From assembly GCA_039810245.1 (NCBI GenBank), contig JBDHWQ010000014.1, positions 1-64,000 of the forward strand: a stretch of 64,000 bases of DNA. Direction: 5' to 3'. Below, piece by piece: positions 23,054 to 30,530 of the stretch. Position 1 is the stretch's first letter; the number at the start of each line of letters is the position of its first letter. The position numbers were made by a program, and so were the translations under genes. This DNA is from CALDSL01 sp039810245 (GTDB lineage Bacteria; Chloroflexota; Anaerolineae; Anaerolineales; Anaerolineaceae). Below the pieces are notes generated by a model. That model saw nothing but the letters and a program-made list of their open reading frames with translations, was not told where the DNA came from and ran no database searches.

Positions 23054-24301
23054 CTATCGCACCGCCATCACTTCAAACGCCTGCTCGAAGTCGGCGATCA
23101 AATCTTCCACATTTTCCACGCCTACTGACAGGCGGATCAGGCCGTCGGTCAGGCCGGTGGCCAGGCGGGTGGCGCGGTCCACAGCGGCATGGGTCATCGA
23201 AGCCGGGTGCTGGATGAGCGTGTCCAGGTTGCCCAGGCTGACGGCCAGGGTCATCAGGCGCACGTTGTTGAGCAGCGCCTTGCCGGCTTCCAGCCCGCCC
23301 TTCAGCTCGAAGGCGATCATCCCGCCATAGTCCAGCATCTGGCGGCTGGCCAGGGCGTAATCAGGCGATTCTTGCAGGCCGGGGTAATACACAGTTTCCA
23401 CTTCCGGCCGGCCCCGCAGGTACTCGGCCATGCGGCGTGCATTTTCGCAGTGCGCCTTCATGCGCAGCTCGAAGGTCTTGAGGCCCAGGGTAGTCAGCCA
23501 GCAGTCGAACGGGCTGGGTACGCCGCCCAGCAGCTTGATCATGCCATACACGTCTTTGCGAATGTAATCCACGTGGTTGCTGACCACCACGCCGCCGATC
23601 ACATCGCCGTGGCCGGAGAGGTACTTGGTGGTCGAGTGGATCACTACGTCGCAGCCCAGGGTCAGCGGGCGCTGGCAGTAGGGCGAGGCAAACGTATTAT
23701 CGATCGCCACCCAGGCGCCATAGCGGTGGGCAATCTCTGCCAGGGCTTCCAGGTCCACCAGCTCCATCACCGGGTTGGATGGCGTTTCGGCATACGCCAG
23801 CTTGGCGGTCGGGTTGGCAGCGAAAGCGGCTTCCCAGTTTTCGATGGTGGGCTTGTTGATCCACACCACGTTAATGCCATACTGCGGAGCCATGCTCTTG
23901 AGGAAGGTATAGGTCGCGCCGTAGAGCGATTCCATGGCGATCAGCGTATCGCCGGACTTAATGCGCGCCAGGATGGCGGCAGTGATGGCCGCCATGCCCG
24001 AGGAGAACATCAGCGCAGCTACCACTTCACCCACCGGCCGGTCGGGCTGATCACGCAGCAGGTCCAATCCTTCCAGCACGGCGATCTTTTCCGCGAGCTG
24101 GTCCATATTGGGATTGCCCATGCGGGTGTAGACGTGCCCGGGTATGGCGCCGGCGAAGATGCCCGCGCCGGTGTCTACATCGGGAAAGCTGAAGGTAGAG
24201 GTCTGGTAGATGGGGGATACATGGGAATGTTGGGGGTGATGCCCTTCCTGCACGTGGTTGACCAGTGTGCTCATCCCGGACCGTGGATCGATTGAAGCCA
24301 T
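23054..24301 (-). CDS. Cys/Met-metabolism PLP-dependent enzyme (cystathionine gamma-synthase/lyase or methionine gamma-lyase type)
   Basis: The 415-aa fold-type I enzyme has the PLP lysine in HSTTKYLSGHGDVIGG, the upstream FSSGMAAITA phosphate-binding region, and AYAETPSNPVMELVD. It could act in transsulfuration or in methionine/cysteine degradation; these activities cannot be separated by eye. The start at 24301 leaves AAGGAG at 6-bp spacing; the ATG at 24307 would sit directly on that site. A minus-strand TATAAT at 24383-24378 probably serves this gene, back to back with the SRP RNA promoter. Confidence 0.88.
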   Translation of the reverse strand: MASIDPRSGMSTLVNHVQEGHHPQHSHVSPIYQTSTFSFPDVDTGAGIFAGAIPGHVYTRMGNPNMDQLAEKIAVLEGLDLLRDQPDRPVGEVVAALMFSSGMAAITAAILARIKSGDTLIAMESLYGATYTFLKSMAPQYGINVVWINKPTIENWEAAFAANPTAKLAYAETPSNPVMELVDLEALAEIAHRYGAWVAIDNTFASPYCQRPLTLGCDVVIHSTTKYLSGHGDVIGGVVVSNHVDYIRKDVYGMIKLLGGVPSPFDCWLTTLGLKTFELRMKAHCENARRMAEYLRGRPEVETVYYPGLQESPDYALASRQMLDYGGMIAFELKGGLEAGKALLNNVRLMTLAVSLGNLDTLIQHPASMTHAAVDRATRLATGLTDGLIRLSVGVENVEDLIADFEQAFEVMAVR

Positions 24302-24386
24302 TCGCATCTCCTTGGGAATTGAAACCTGAGGGTTGGGGCCACCCGCCGTTCTTCCCGCGGATGGAAGCCGTACCTGGATTATATCA

Positions 24387-24415
24387 TTGACAGCCGCCAC
24401 CGCTTGGGGTATCCT
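24387..24415 (+). promoter_or_regulatory. SRP RNA promoter
   Basis: A perfect TTGACA at 24387-24392, a 17-bp spacer and TATCCT at 24410-24415 predict a start at about 24421-24422, exactly where the RNA helix begins. Confidence 0.75.
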
Positions 24416-24421
24416 TAGCAT

Positions 24422-24538
24422 TGCGTCCGGGCGGGACCGGCGCGGCGGAATCCTTCGAACCCCGTCAGGTCCGAGAGGAAGCAGCGGTAAGGAGCAAATT
24501 CTGGGCGCCGCCGGAAAGCCTGCCCGGCGTATTTTTTT
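24422..24538 (+). ncRNA. ffs: Signal recognition particle RNA, small bacterial type (4.5S RNA)
   Basis: The hallmark domain IV is present at about 24462-24487: GTCAGGTCCGAGAGGAAGCA, with the symmetric and asymmetric internal loops that bind Ffh and a GAGA tetraloop. The flanks CCGGGC (about 24427-24432) and GCCCGG (about 24522-24527), with CGGCG/CGCCG stretches inside, close a long rod. A T7 run (24532-24538) right after the stem ends the transcript. The length of about 115 nt suits the small SRP RNA without an Alu domain. The ends are estimated. Confidence 0.93.
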
Positions 24539-24556
24539 AACCAGGACCGGTCTCCT

Positions 24557-25447
24557 ATGCAGCCAACACCCCCCGTCATCAGCTATGAAGGCTCCGACTA
24601 CCAGACTTCGTTCTGGGAGCAGGGTGGCCGGGCCTATGAAGACGCGGCAGAAGGGGTGGCGCTCAAGCGGCTGATGCCCCCCGGCGGCCGGCTGCTGCTG
24701 GAGCTGGGAGCGGGCGCCGGGCGCAACACCCCGCGCTACACCGGTTTTGAGCGCATCGTGCTGCTGGATTACTCGCGCACGCAGCTCGAGCAGGCGCGCG
24801 ACCGGCTGGGGCTGGGCGGGCGCTACATCTACGTAGCGGCCGACGTCTACCACCTGCCATTTGTGGCCGGGCTGTTTGACTGCGCCACCATGATCCGCAC
24901 CCTGCACCACATGGCTGACGCGCGGCTGGCGCTGGCCCAGGTGCGCGGCGTGCTGCGGGGCGGGGCCATTTTCATACTCGAGTTTGCCAACAAGCGCAAC
25001 CTGAAGGCCATTCTGCGCTATGCGCTGCGCCGCCAGAAGTGGAACCCGTTTTCACCCGAGCCGGTGGAATTTGCGCCGCTCAACTTCGATTTCCACCCCG
25101 AGACGGTGCGCGCCTGGCTGGGGCTGAGCGGCTTCGCGGTCGAGCGCCAGCTCACCGTGTCGCACTTCCGCATGGGACTGTTCAAGCGCCTGCTGCCGCT
25201 GCGACTGCTGGTGGGCATGGACAGCCTGGCGCAGCTCACCGGCGACGCATGGCAGCTCAGCCCCAGCGTGTTTACGCGCAACCGCGCCCTGGGCGAAACG
25301 CCCACTGCGCCGGAAGGTGCATTCTTCCGCTGCCCCTCCTGCGCCGCGCCGCTCGAAGATACCCCACCCGAAATAACCTGCCCCGCGTGCGCGAAGGTTT
25401 ACCCGGTGGAAGACGGCATTTACGATTTCCGGGTGGAAAAAGCATAA
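24557..25447 (+). CDS. SAM-dependent methyltransferase with C-terminal Trm112-like zinc ribbon
   Basis: The 296-aa protein has a class I SAM site LLLELGAGAGRNTPRY (about residues 46-61), DCATMIRTLHHM (about 108-119) and a C-terminal segment CPSC...CPAC...YPVEDGIYDF (about 258-291). That segment resembles the Trm112/YcaR zinc-ribbon domain. In other proteins such a domain activates methyltransferases for tRNA, rRNA or release factors; here it would act in cis. The substrate is unknown. It starts 19 bp after the SRP RNA T-run, so it may depend on read-through. Confidence 0.82.
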   Translation: MQPTPPVISYEGSDYQTSFWEQGGRAYEDAAEGVALKRLMPPGGRLLLELGAGAGRNTPRYTGFERIVLLDYSRTQLEQARDRLGLGGRYIYVAADVYHLPFVAGLFDCATMIRTLHHMADARLALAQVRGVLRGGAIFILEFANKRNLKAILRYALRRQKWNPFSPEPVEFAPLNFDFHPETVRAWLGLSGFAVERQLTVSHFRMGLFKRLLPLRLLVGMDSLAQLTGDAWQLSPSVFTRNRALGETPTAPEGAFFRCPSCAAPLEDTPPEITCPACAKVYPVEDGIYDFRVEKA

Positions 25448-25533
25448 TCACCCATCGTTCCCATTAGGACGGCGGGGAGCTGGTTTGTATATATCCAACC
25501 AATAAGCACGAATATAAGATGAATTCTCCATAG

Positions 25534-25554
25534 GGGCGGGTCTGGTACCCGCCC
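25534..25554. repeat. GGGCGGGT/ACCCGCCC palindrome
   Basis: 8-bp arms (25534-25541, 25547-25554) around CTGGT in a 258-bp noncoding gap. It is in the style of short dispersed intergenic palindromes; similar fragments occur near 8050 and 48773. Confidence 0.45.
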
Positions 25555-25705
25555 TTCACTGTGCATGTTCATTCTCACCGTCTCGCATCGTCGCCTTTGG
25601 GCGTGGAGCACGCATATTCCCTGCTCTGCGCGGTGGAAAAACCACTCGTGATATAATGCACGCATCACCCTAAAGTATTTTTCCGAATTGCATAAAGGTC
25701 CAACT

Positions 25706-26619
25706 ATGTCAACACCTGTCATTGAGGTCGATGGTTTCCGTAAAGCCTACGGAGACTACGTCGCCGTGCACGAGATCAGCTTCCAGGTGCAGCCTGGCGA
25801 GATCTTTGGGCTGCTGGGGCCGAATGGCGCCGGCAAGACCAGCACGCTGGAATGCCTGGAAGGGCTGCGCACGCCCAGCGCCGGCCGCCTGCGCATCGCC
25901 GGCATCGACCCGGCCAGCGAGCCACGCAAGCTGCGCAACCTGATCGGTGTGCAGCTCCAGTCCTCGGGGCTGCCGGAAAGCATCACCCCCGAAGAGGCGA
26001 TGAAGTTCTTCTGCGCCTACCATGAAGTGGCCCCGCGCTTTGACCTGTTCGAGCGGCTGGGGCTGGCCGAAAAGCGCAAAACGCAGTTCTATGAGCTTTC
26101 GGGCGGGCAGCAGCGCCGGCTGGTGCTGGCGCTGGCCGTGGCGCATAACCCAAAGTGCTGTTCCTCGATGAGCCCACCGCCGCGCTGGACGTGGCCACGC
26201 GCGTAGAACTGCACAAACTGATGCGCGAGCTGCAGGCCGCCGGCACCACCATCGTGCTCGCCACGCACGATATGGCCGAAGCCGAAGAAATGTCCGACCG
26301 GGTGGCGATCCTGCTGCAGGGACGGCTGGTGGCCACCGGCACGCCGATGCAGATCACCGCCACCGGCGCGGGGCTGACCAAGGTATCGGTGCGCACGCAG
26401 CACGGCAGCCTGCTGCCCGGCGCGGCCTTCCCGGCGGTTGAAAAGCAGATGACGAAGGACGAATACAGCATCTATTTCAGCACCGCCATCGGCCCCACCC
26501 TCTCGGCCATCATTGAGTGCCTGGAGAAGCAGGGCGACGCGCTGATCGACCTGCGCGTCGAGCGCCCTACGCTGGAAGACCGTTTCCTGGAAATTACCGC
26601 CACGGGAGAAGCCCGATGA
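25706..26619 (+). CDS. ABC transporter ATP-binding protein, interrupted by a -1 frame change at 26155
   Basis: The first frame (25706-26206) carries Walker A GPNGAGKTS, the Q-loop and LSGGQQRR. It would end in an unrelated tail. The second frame, entered at 26155, gives VLFLDEPTAALD (Walker B, D-loop), ATHDMAEAEEMSDR (H-loop) and a C-terminal domain to 26619. The join lies at the in-phase heptamer CCCAAAG (26149-26155). A -1 slip there re-reads the G and yields HNPKVLFLDEP, exactly the family consensus. Either programmed -1 frameshifting or loss of one G (mutation or assembly error) explains it. The permease start (26616) overlaps the stop. Confidence 0.85.
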
Positions 26620-27425
26620 ACGCCTTTGTCCACCATTTCACCTTCGAGTTCCGCACGGGTATCCGCAACAAGACCCTGCTGCTGATGAATTACCTGTTCC
26701 CGCTGGGCTTTTACCTGATGATGGCCTTCATCATGCCGGGCATCAACCCGCTGTTCCGCGATGCGATCATCCCGGCCATGGTGGTGTTCGCTGCGCTGTC
26801 GGCCACCATGCTGGGCATCCCCGATCCGCTGGTCAACGCGCGCGAAAGCGGCATTTTCCGCAGCTACAAGATCAACGGCATCCCTTCGCTCTCCATCCTG
26901 GCCATCCCGGCGCTGACCACCTTCCTGCACCTGGCGATCGTGGCCGGCATCATCACCGCCACCGCGCCGCTGCTATTCTCGGCGCCCGCGCCGGTGAACT
27001 GGTTCAACTTTCTCATCGTGTTTGCCGCGCTGGGGCTGGCCTGCACCGGGCTGGCGGTGCTGATCGGCGTGGTATCGCCCAGCTCGCGCCTCACGGTGCT
27101 GTGGTCGCAGCTCATCTTCGTACCGTCGATGCTGCTGGGCGGGCTGATGCTGCCCTACAGCATGCTGCCCGAAGCCGCGGGCAAGGTGGCGCAGTTGCTG
27201 CCCGCTGCGCACGCCATGAACGCCTTCAATGCGCTGGCGTTTGGCAAGCCCGCCGACTTCTCGCCCTGGGGCTCGGTGGCGGTAATGGCGCTGGGCGGCC
27301 TGCTGGCCTTCGCCCTGGCGCTGTACCTGTTCAGTTGGGACAGCCGCAACACCGCCCGCCGCGGCCACCCGCTGCTGGCCTTCCTGGCCCTGCTGCCCTA
27401 CGTAGTGGGGATCTTCGTGCTGTAG
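26616..27425 (+). CDS. ABC-2 type transporter permease
   Basis: The 269-aa membrane protein has six hydrophobic segments: after an amphipathic N-terminus (FEFRTGIRNKTLLLMNY), helices at about residues 24-41, 50-68, 95-120, 128-155, 160-178 and 240-260. The motif LPYSMLPEAAGKVAQLLPAAHAM is typical of ABC-2 drug or lipid exporters. The ATG overlaps the ATPase stop (ATGA at 26616-26619), so the pair makes an exporter half-set. The substrate is unknown. Its intact frame and tight coupling argue that the ATPase is still functional. Confidence 0.85.
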   Translation: MNAFVHHFTFEFRTGIRNKTLLLMNYLFPLGFYLMMAFIMPGINPLFRDAIIPAMVVFAALSATMLGIPDPLVNARESGIFRSYKINGIPSLSILAIPALTTFLHLAIVAGIITATAPLLFSAPAPVNWFNFLIVFAALGLACTGLAVLIGVVSPSSRLTVLWSQLIFVPSMLLGGLMLPYSMLPEAAGKVAQLLPAAHAMNAFNALAFGKPADFSPWGSVAVMALGGLLAFALALYLFSWDSRNTARRGHPLLAFLALLPYVVGIFVL

Positions 27426-27569
27426 ACATACGCCGCTCAACCCGCCAGGGATTCATTTGGGTCCAATGGTTCACCGCCGTAGACAAAACCCGCCCCTATA
27501 CACGCGCCTCTTTTTGGATTAAATTTAGACATGTACAGTCGAAATTCCAGCAGGCACAGGAGAAATGCA

Positions 27570-28457
27570 ATGGATGACCTGAAAGGCTCGTTTACGGTGA
27601 AAAAAGGCCTCGCGCAGATGCTCAAGGGCGGGGTGATTATGGACGTGGTAACTGTGGACCACGCGCGCATCGCCGAAGATGCCGGCGCGGTGGCGGTGAT
27701 GGCGCTGGAGCGCGTGCCGGCGGATATCCGCGCGGATGGCGGCGTGGCGCGGATGAGCGACCCGGAGCTGATCCTGAAAATCAAAGAGGCGGTCAGCATC
27801 CCGGTGATGGCCAAGTGCCGTATCGGGCATTTTGTCGAAGCACAGATCCTGCAGGCCATCGGCGTGGACTATATTGACGAATCGGAAGTGCTTACCCCGG
27901 CCGATGAGGAAAACCACATTTATAAGCACAACTTCACCGTGCCGTTCGTGTGCGGCTGCCGCAACCTGGGGGAAGCCCTGCGGCGCATTGGCGAGGGCGC
28001 GGCTATGATCCGCACCAAAGGCGAGGCCGGTACGGGCGATGTGGTGGAAGCCGTGCGCCATGCGCGCTCGGTGCTGGGCGCGGTGCGGCAGCTGCAGGCG
28101 CTCTCGCTAGAGGAGCTGATGCACTACGCGAAGGAACTTGGCGCGCCTTACGAGCTGCTGGCAGAAACTCGCGAACAGGGGCGGCTGCCGGTGGTCAATT
28201 TTGCGGCCGGCGGGATTGCCACCCCGGCTGACGCGGCGCTGATGATGCAGTTGGGCGTGGACGGCGTGTTTGTGGGATCGGGCATCTTCAAATCCGGCGA
28301 CCCGGCGCGACGCGCATCGGCCATCGTGCAGGCTGTGACGCACTTCGAAAACGCGGAAATCCTGGCTGAGGTAAGCCGTAACCTGGGTGAGCCGATGGTG
28401 GGCCGCCAGATTTCTTCCATCCCTTCGGGCGACCTGATCGCGCAGCGCGGCTGGTAA
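27570..28457 (+). CDS. pdxS: Pyridoxal 5'-phosphate synthase, PdxS subunit
   Basis: PdxS condenses ribose 5-phosphate, glyceraldehyde 3-phosphate and ammonia into PLP. The 295-aa protein matches the highly conserved family end to end: VKKGLAQMLKGGVIMDVV, ERVPADIRADGGVARMSDP, the lysine in MAKCRIGHFVEAQ, and IRTKGEAGTGDVVEA. The start at 27570 follows AGGAG with 8-bp spacing. pdxT lies 8 bp downstream and would supply ammonia from glutamine. Confidence 0.97.
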   Translation: MDDLKGSFTVKKGLAQMLKGGVIMDVVTVDHARIAEDAGAVAVMALERVPADIRADGGVARMSDPELILKIKEAVSIPVMAKCRIGHFVEAQILQAIGVDYIDESEVLTPADEENHIYKHNFTVPFVCGCRNLGEALRRIGEGAAMIRTKGEAGTGDVVEAVRHARSVLGAVRQLQALSLEELMHYAKELGAPYELLAETREQGRLPVVNFAAGGIATPADAALMMQLGVDGVFVGSGIFKSGDPARRASAIVQAVTHFENAEILAEVSRNLGEPMVGRQISSIPSGDLIAQRGW

Positions 28458-28465
28458 GGGCAGGC

Positions 28466-29032
28466 ATGAAGATCGGCGTTCTGGCGCTGCAGGGCAGCTT
28501 TGCAGAGCATATGTTTATGCTGCGCGCGTTGGGCGTAGAGGCGGTCGAGGTACGCTTACCCGGGCAGATCGACGGCCTGGATGGGCTGATCATCCCCGGT
28601 GGGGAATCGACCACGATGGGCAAGCTGGCGGTGCAGTATGGGCTGATCCAGCCGCTGCGCGATTTTGGCGCGCGGCATGCCCTGTGGGGTACCTGCGCCG
28701 GGGCCATTATGCTTTCCAAAGACGCGCGCCGCGACCAACCGCTGCTGGAGTTAATGGACATGCGCGTGCAGCGCAATGCGTTTGGGTCGCAGGCAGCCAG
28801 CTTTGAAGCCGACCTGGACTGCCCGCCGGTGTGCCGCGCGGGCGGTCCATTCCACGCCGTGTTTATCCGCGCGCCGGTGATCGAGAGCATCGGGCCGGAG
28901 GTGCAGGCGCTGGCGCGGCTGGAAGATGGGCGCATTGTGGCGGCTCAACAGGGGCGCTGGCTGGCAACCAGCTTCCACCCCGAGCTGACGGGGGATGGAA
29001 GATTTCACCAGTATTTTCTCGGGCTAGTTTGA
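28466..29032 (+). CDS. pdxT: Pyridoxal 5'-phosphate synthase glutaminase subunit
   Basis: This class I glutamine amidotransferase feeds ammonia to PdxS. The 188-aa protein has GVLALQGSFAEH, GGESTTMGK (oxyanion region), the nucleophile Cys in WGTCAGAIML and the His/Glu pair in SFHPELT. All catalytic residues are present. It forms a two-gene operon with pdxS; the hairpin 29040-29065 lies 7 bp past the stop. Confidence 0.96.
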   Translation: MKIGVLALQGSFAEHMFMLRALGVEAVEVRLPGQIDGLDGLIIPGGESTTMGKLAVQYGLIQPLRDFGARHALWGTCAGAIMLSKDARRDQPLLELMDMRVQRNAFGSQAASFEADLDCPPVCRAGGPFHAVFIRAPVIESIGPEVQALARLEDGRIVAAQQGRWLATSFHPELTGDGRFHQYFLGLV

Positions 29033-29039
29033 TCGTTAT

Positions 29040-29065
29040 GTGCGCTCCTCATGTGAGCAGCGCAC
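29040..29065. terminator. Small hairpin between convergent pdxT and a methyltransferase gene
   Basis: Arms GTGCGCT (29040-29046) and AGCGCAC (29059-29065), with three further pairs inside after one mismatch and an ATGT loop. It fills the 41-bp gap between the two convergent stops. Confidence 0.5.
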
Positions 29066-29073
29066 CGCGACCG

Positions 29074-29808
29074 CTACACTTTTTCCACCACCCAGTAGTG
29101 CGACAATCCCAATGCGCGCAGGGGGGTCTTTTCCATTGCTTGCAGCGCGAAGCGCAGGGCCTTCCCCAGCGCGGGACGGCGGGCGATGATATTGTCGTAG
29201 GCGCCGAAGATCACCGTGCGCTGCACCACGCGCAGCGGCAGCCCGTCGAACAGGCGCGCCAGGTCGCGCGCGGAGTAGACGCGCACGTGCGGGGCCAGCC
29301 GGTTGCGCAGGCGGCGCGGCAGCCAGTTGACCAGCGGGATGTTACCAAAGCGGTACTGCCCGCGCCAGTAGATGCCATGCGTTTCAAACGGGTAGCCGCG
29401 GTTTGGCACGAACAGCACCAGCCGGCCGCCCGGGCGCAGCACGCGCGCGATCTCGGCCGCCGCCTGGCGGTCGTCGGCCACGTGCTCCAGCACTTCGTGG
29501 CTGAGCACCAGATCGAAGCTGGCATCCGGGAAGGGCAGCGCCTCGCCCGCGCCGCACAGCATGCGCGCCCCCAACTGCGCAGCTTCCACCGCGCGCGGGA
29601 ATTCAATCTCCAGCCCCACTGCCAGCGAAGCGTCTTCCGCCAGCCGGCGCAGGTATTGGCCCACCCCGGCGCCGTCTTCGAACACGCGGCCGCGGATTCG
29701 CTCCCCGGCCGCGGCGCGGATCATGCTCAGGCGGCGCTCCTGCCCGGCGCGCCACACATAGGAAGGCTCGCCGCGCAGCGCGGCCTGGTCAGAGTGGGTG
29801 GGGTTCAT
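29074..29808 (-). CDS. SAM-dependent methyltransferase (Methyltransf_11 type)
   Basis: The 244-aa protein has VFEDGAGVGQYL (SAM motif I, about residues 42-53), ALPFPDASFDLVLSHEVLEHV (about 90-110) and LRPGGRLVLFVPNRGYP. It looks like a small-molecule or lipid/quinone methyltransferase, and the substrate is not evident. It follows the MenG-like gene after 8 bp on the same strand, in an operon led by the GAF histidine kinase. Confidence 0.8.
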   Translation of the reverse strand: MNPTHSDQAALRGEPSYVWRAGQERRLSMIRAAAGERIRGRVFEDGAGVGQYLRRLAEDASLAVGLEIEFPRAVEAAQLGARMLCGAGEALPFPDASFDLVLSHEVLEHVADDRQAAAEIARVLRPGGRLVLFVPNRGYPFETHGIYWRGQYRFGNIPLVNWLPRRLRNRLAPHVRVYSARDLARLFDGLPLRVVQRTVIFGAYDNIIARRPALGKALRFALQAMEKTPLRALGLSHYWVVEKV

Positions 29809-29816
29809 GGCCCCTA

Positions 29817-30530
29817 TTATAAACCGGGTTTGACCGCCCAGTGGATGGCCATGGTGCCAAACATGCGCCGCTGGTAGCCAATCTCGTGCAGGCCCACCGC
29901 CGCCAGCCGCGCCGCCAGCGACTCGGCGGTGAGAAAACTCTCCGAGGTGGTGGGCAGGTAGGTGTAGGCCTCGCGCTCGCCGGTGATGAGCTGCCCCAGC
30001 AGCGGGATAACCGACTGCATGTAGAAGTGGATGAACGGGCGCAGCAGGTTCTGGCGCGGGCGGGTGGTGTCCAGCGCCACCAGCCGTCCGCCGGGGCGCA
30101 GCACGCGCTTCTGCTCGCGCAGCGCGCGCTCCAGGTCCACCACGTTGCGCAGTAGATAGCCGGAAACCACGGCATCAAAGCAGTTATCGGGATACGGCAG
30201 GTTGAGCGCGTCGGTGGCGGCCCAATCCAGCCCTGCGGCGGGGTGCGCCTGCTTTCCGGCCAGCATCATCGCCACCGTGAAATCGGCAGCCAGCACGCGC
30301 GCGCCGGGGTACTGGCGCAGGGCTTCGCGCGCCAGGTCGCCGGTGCCCGCGCCCAGGTCCAGCAGGCGGCCGTTCGCCGGCAGCGCCGCGCGGCGGATGA
30401 CCTCGCGCCGCCAGCGCACGTCCTGCCCGGCTGTCATCAGGCGGTTCATCAGGTCGTAGCGCGGGGCGATGCGCGTAAACATATCCCGCACGTAGCGGGC
30501 GCGATCAGGGCGCGCGGCCGGGGCGCTCAT
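29817..30530 (-). CDS. Demethylmenaquinone methyltransferase-like (UbiE/MenG)
   Basis: The 237-aa product has the UbiE/MenG pattern: FTRIAPRYDLMNRLMTAGQDVRWRR at the N-terminus, LDLGAGTGDLA, a central YPDNCFDAVVSGYLLRNV and LRPGGRLVALDTTRP. MenG adds the C-methyl group in the last step of menaquinone synthesis. The family also includes other C-methyltransferases, so the exact quinone is inferred. Its start overlaps the kinase stop by 4 bases (30527-30530). Confidence 0.85.
   Translation of the reverse strand: MSAPAARPDRARYVRDMFTRIAPRYDLMNRLMTAGQDVRWRREVIRRAALPANGRLLDLGAGTGDLAREALRQYPGARVLAADFTVAMMLAGKQAHPAAGLDWAATDALNLPYPDNCFDAVVSGYLLRNVVDLERALREQKRVLRPGGRLVALDTTRPRQNLLRPFIHFYMQSVIPLLGQLITGEREAYTYLPTTSESFLTAESLAARLAAVGLHEIGYQRRMFGTMAIHWAVKPGL

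Noticed and set aside
24302..24420. SAM riboswitch upstream of the PLP enzyme
   Set aside because: The minus-strand leader is short and I could not find the conserved SAM-I core; only a -10 box is visible.
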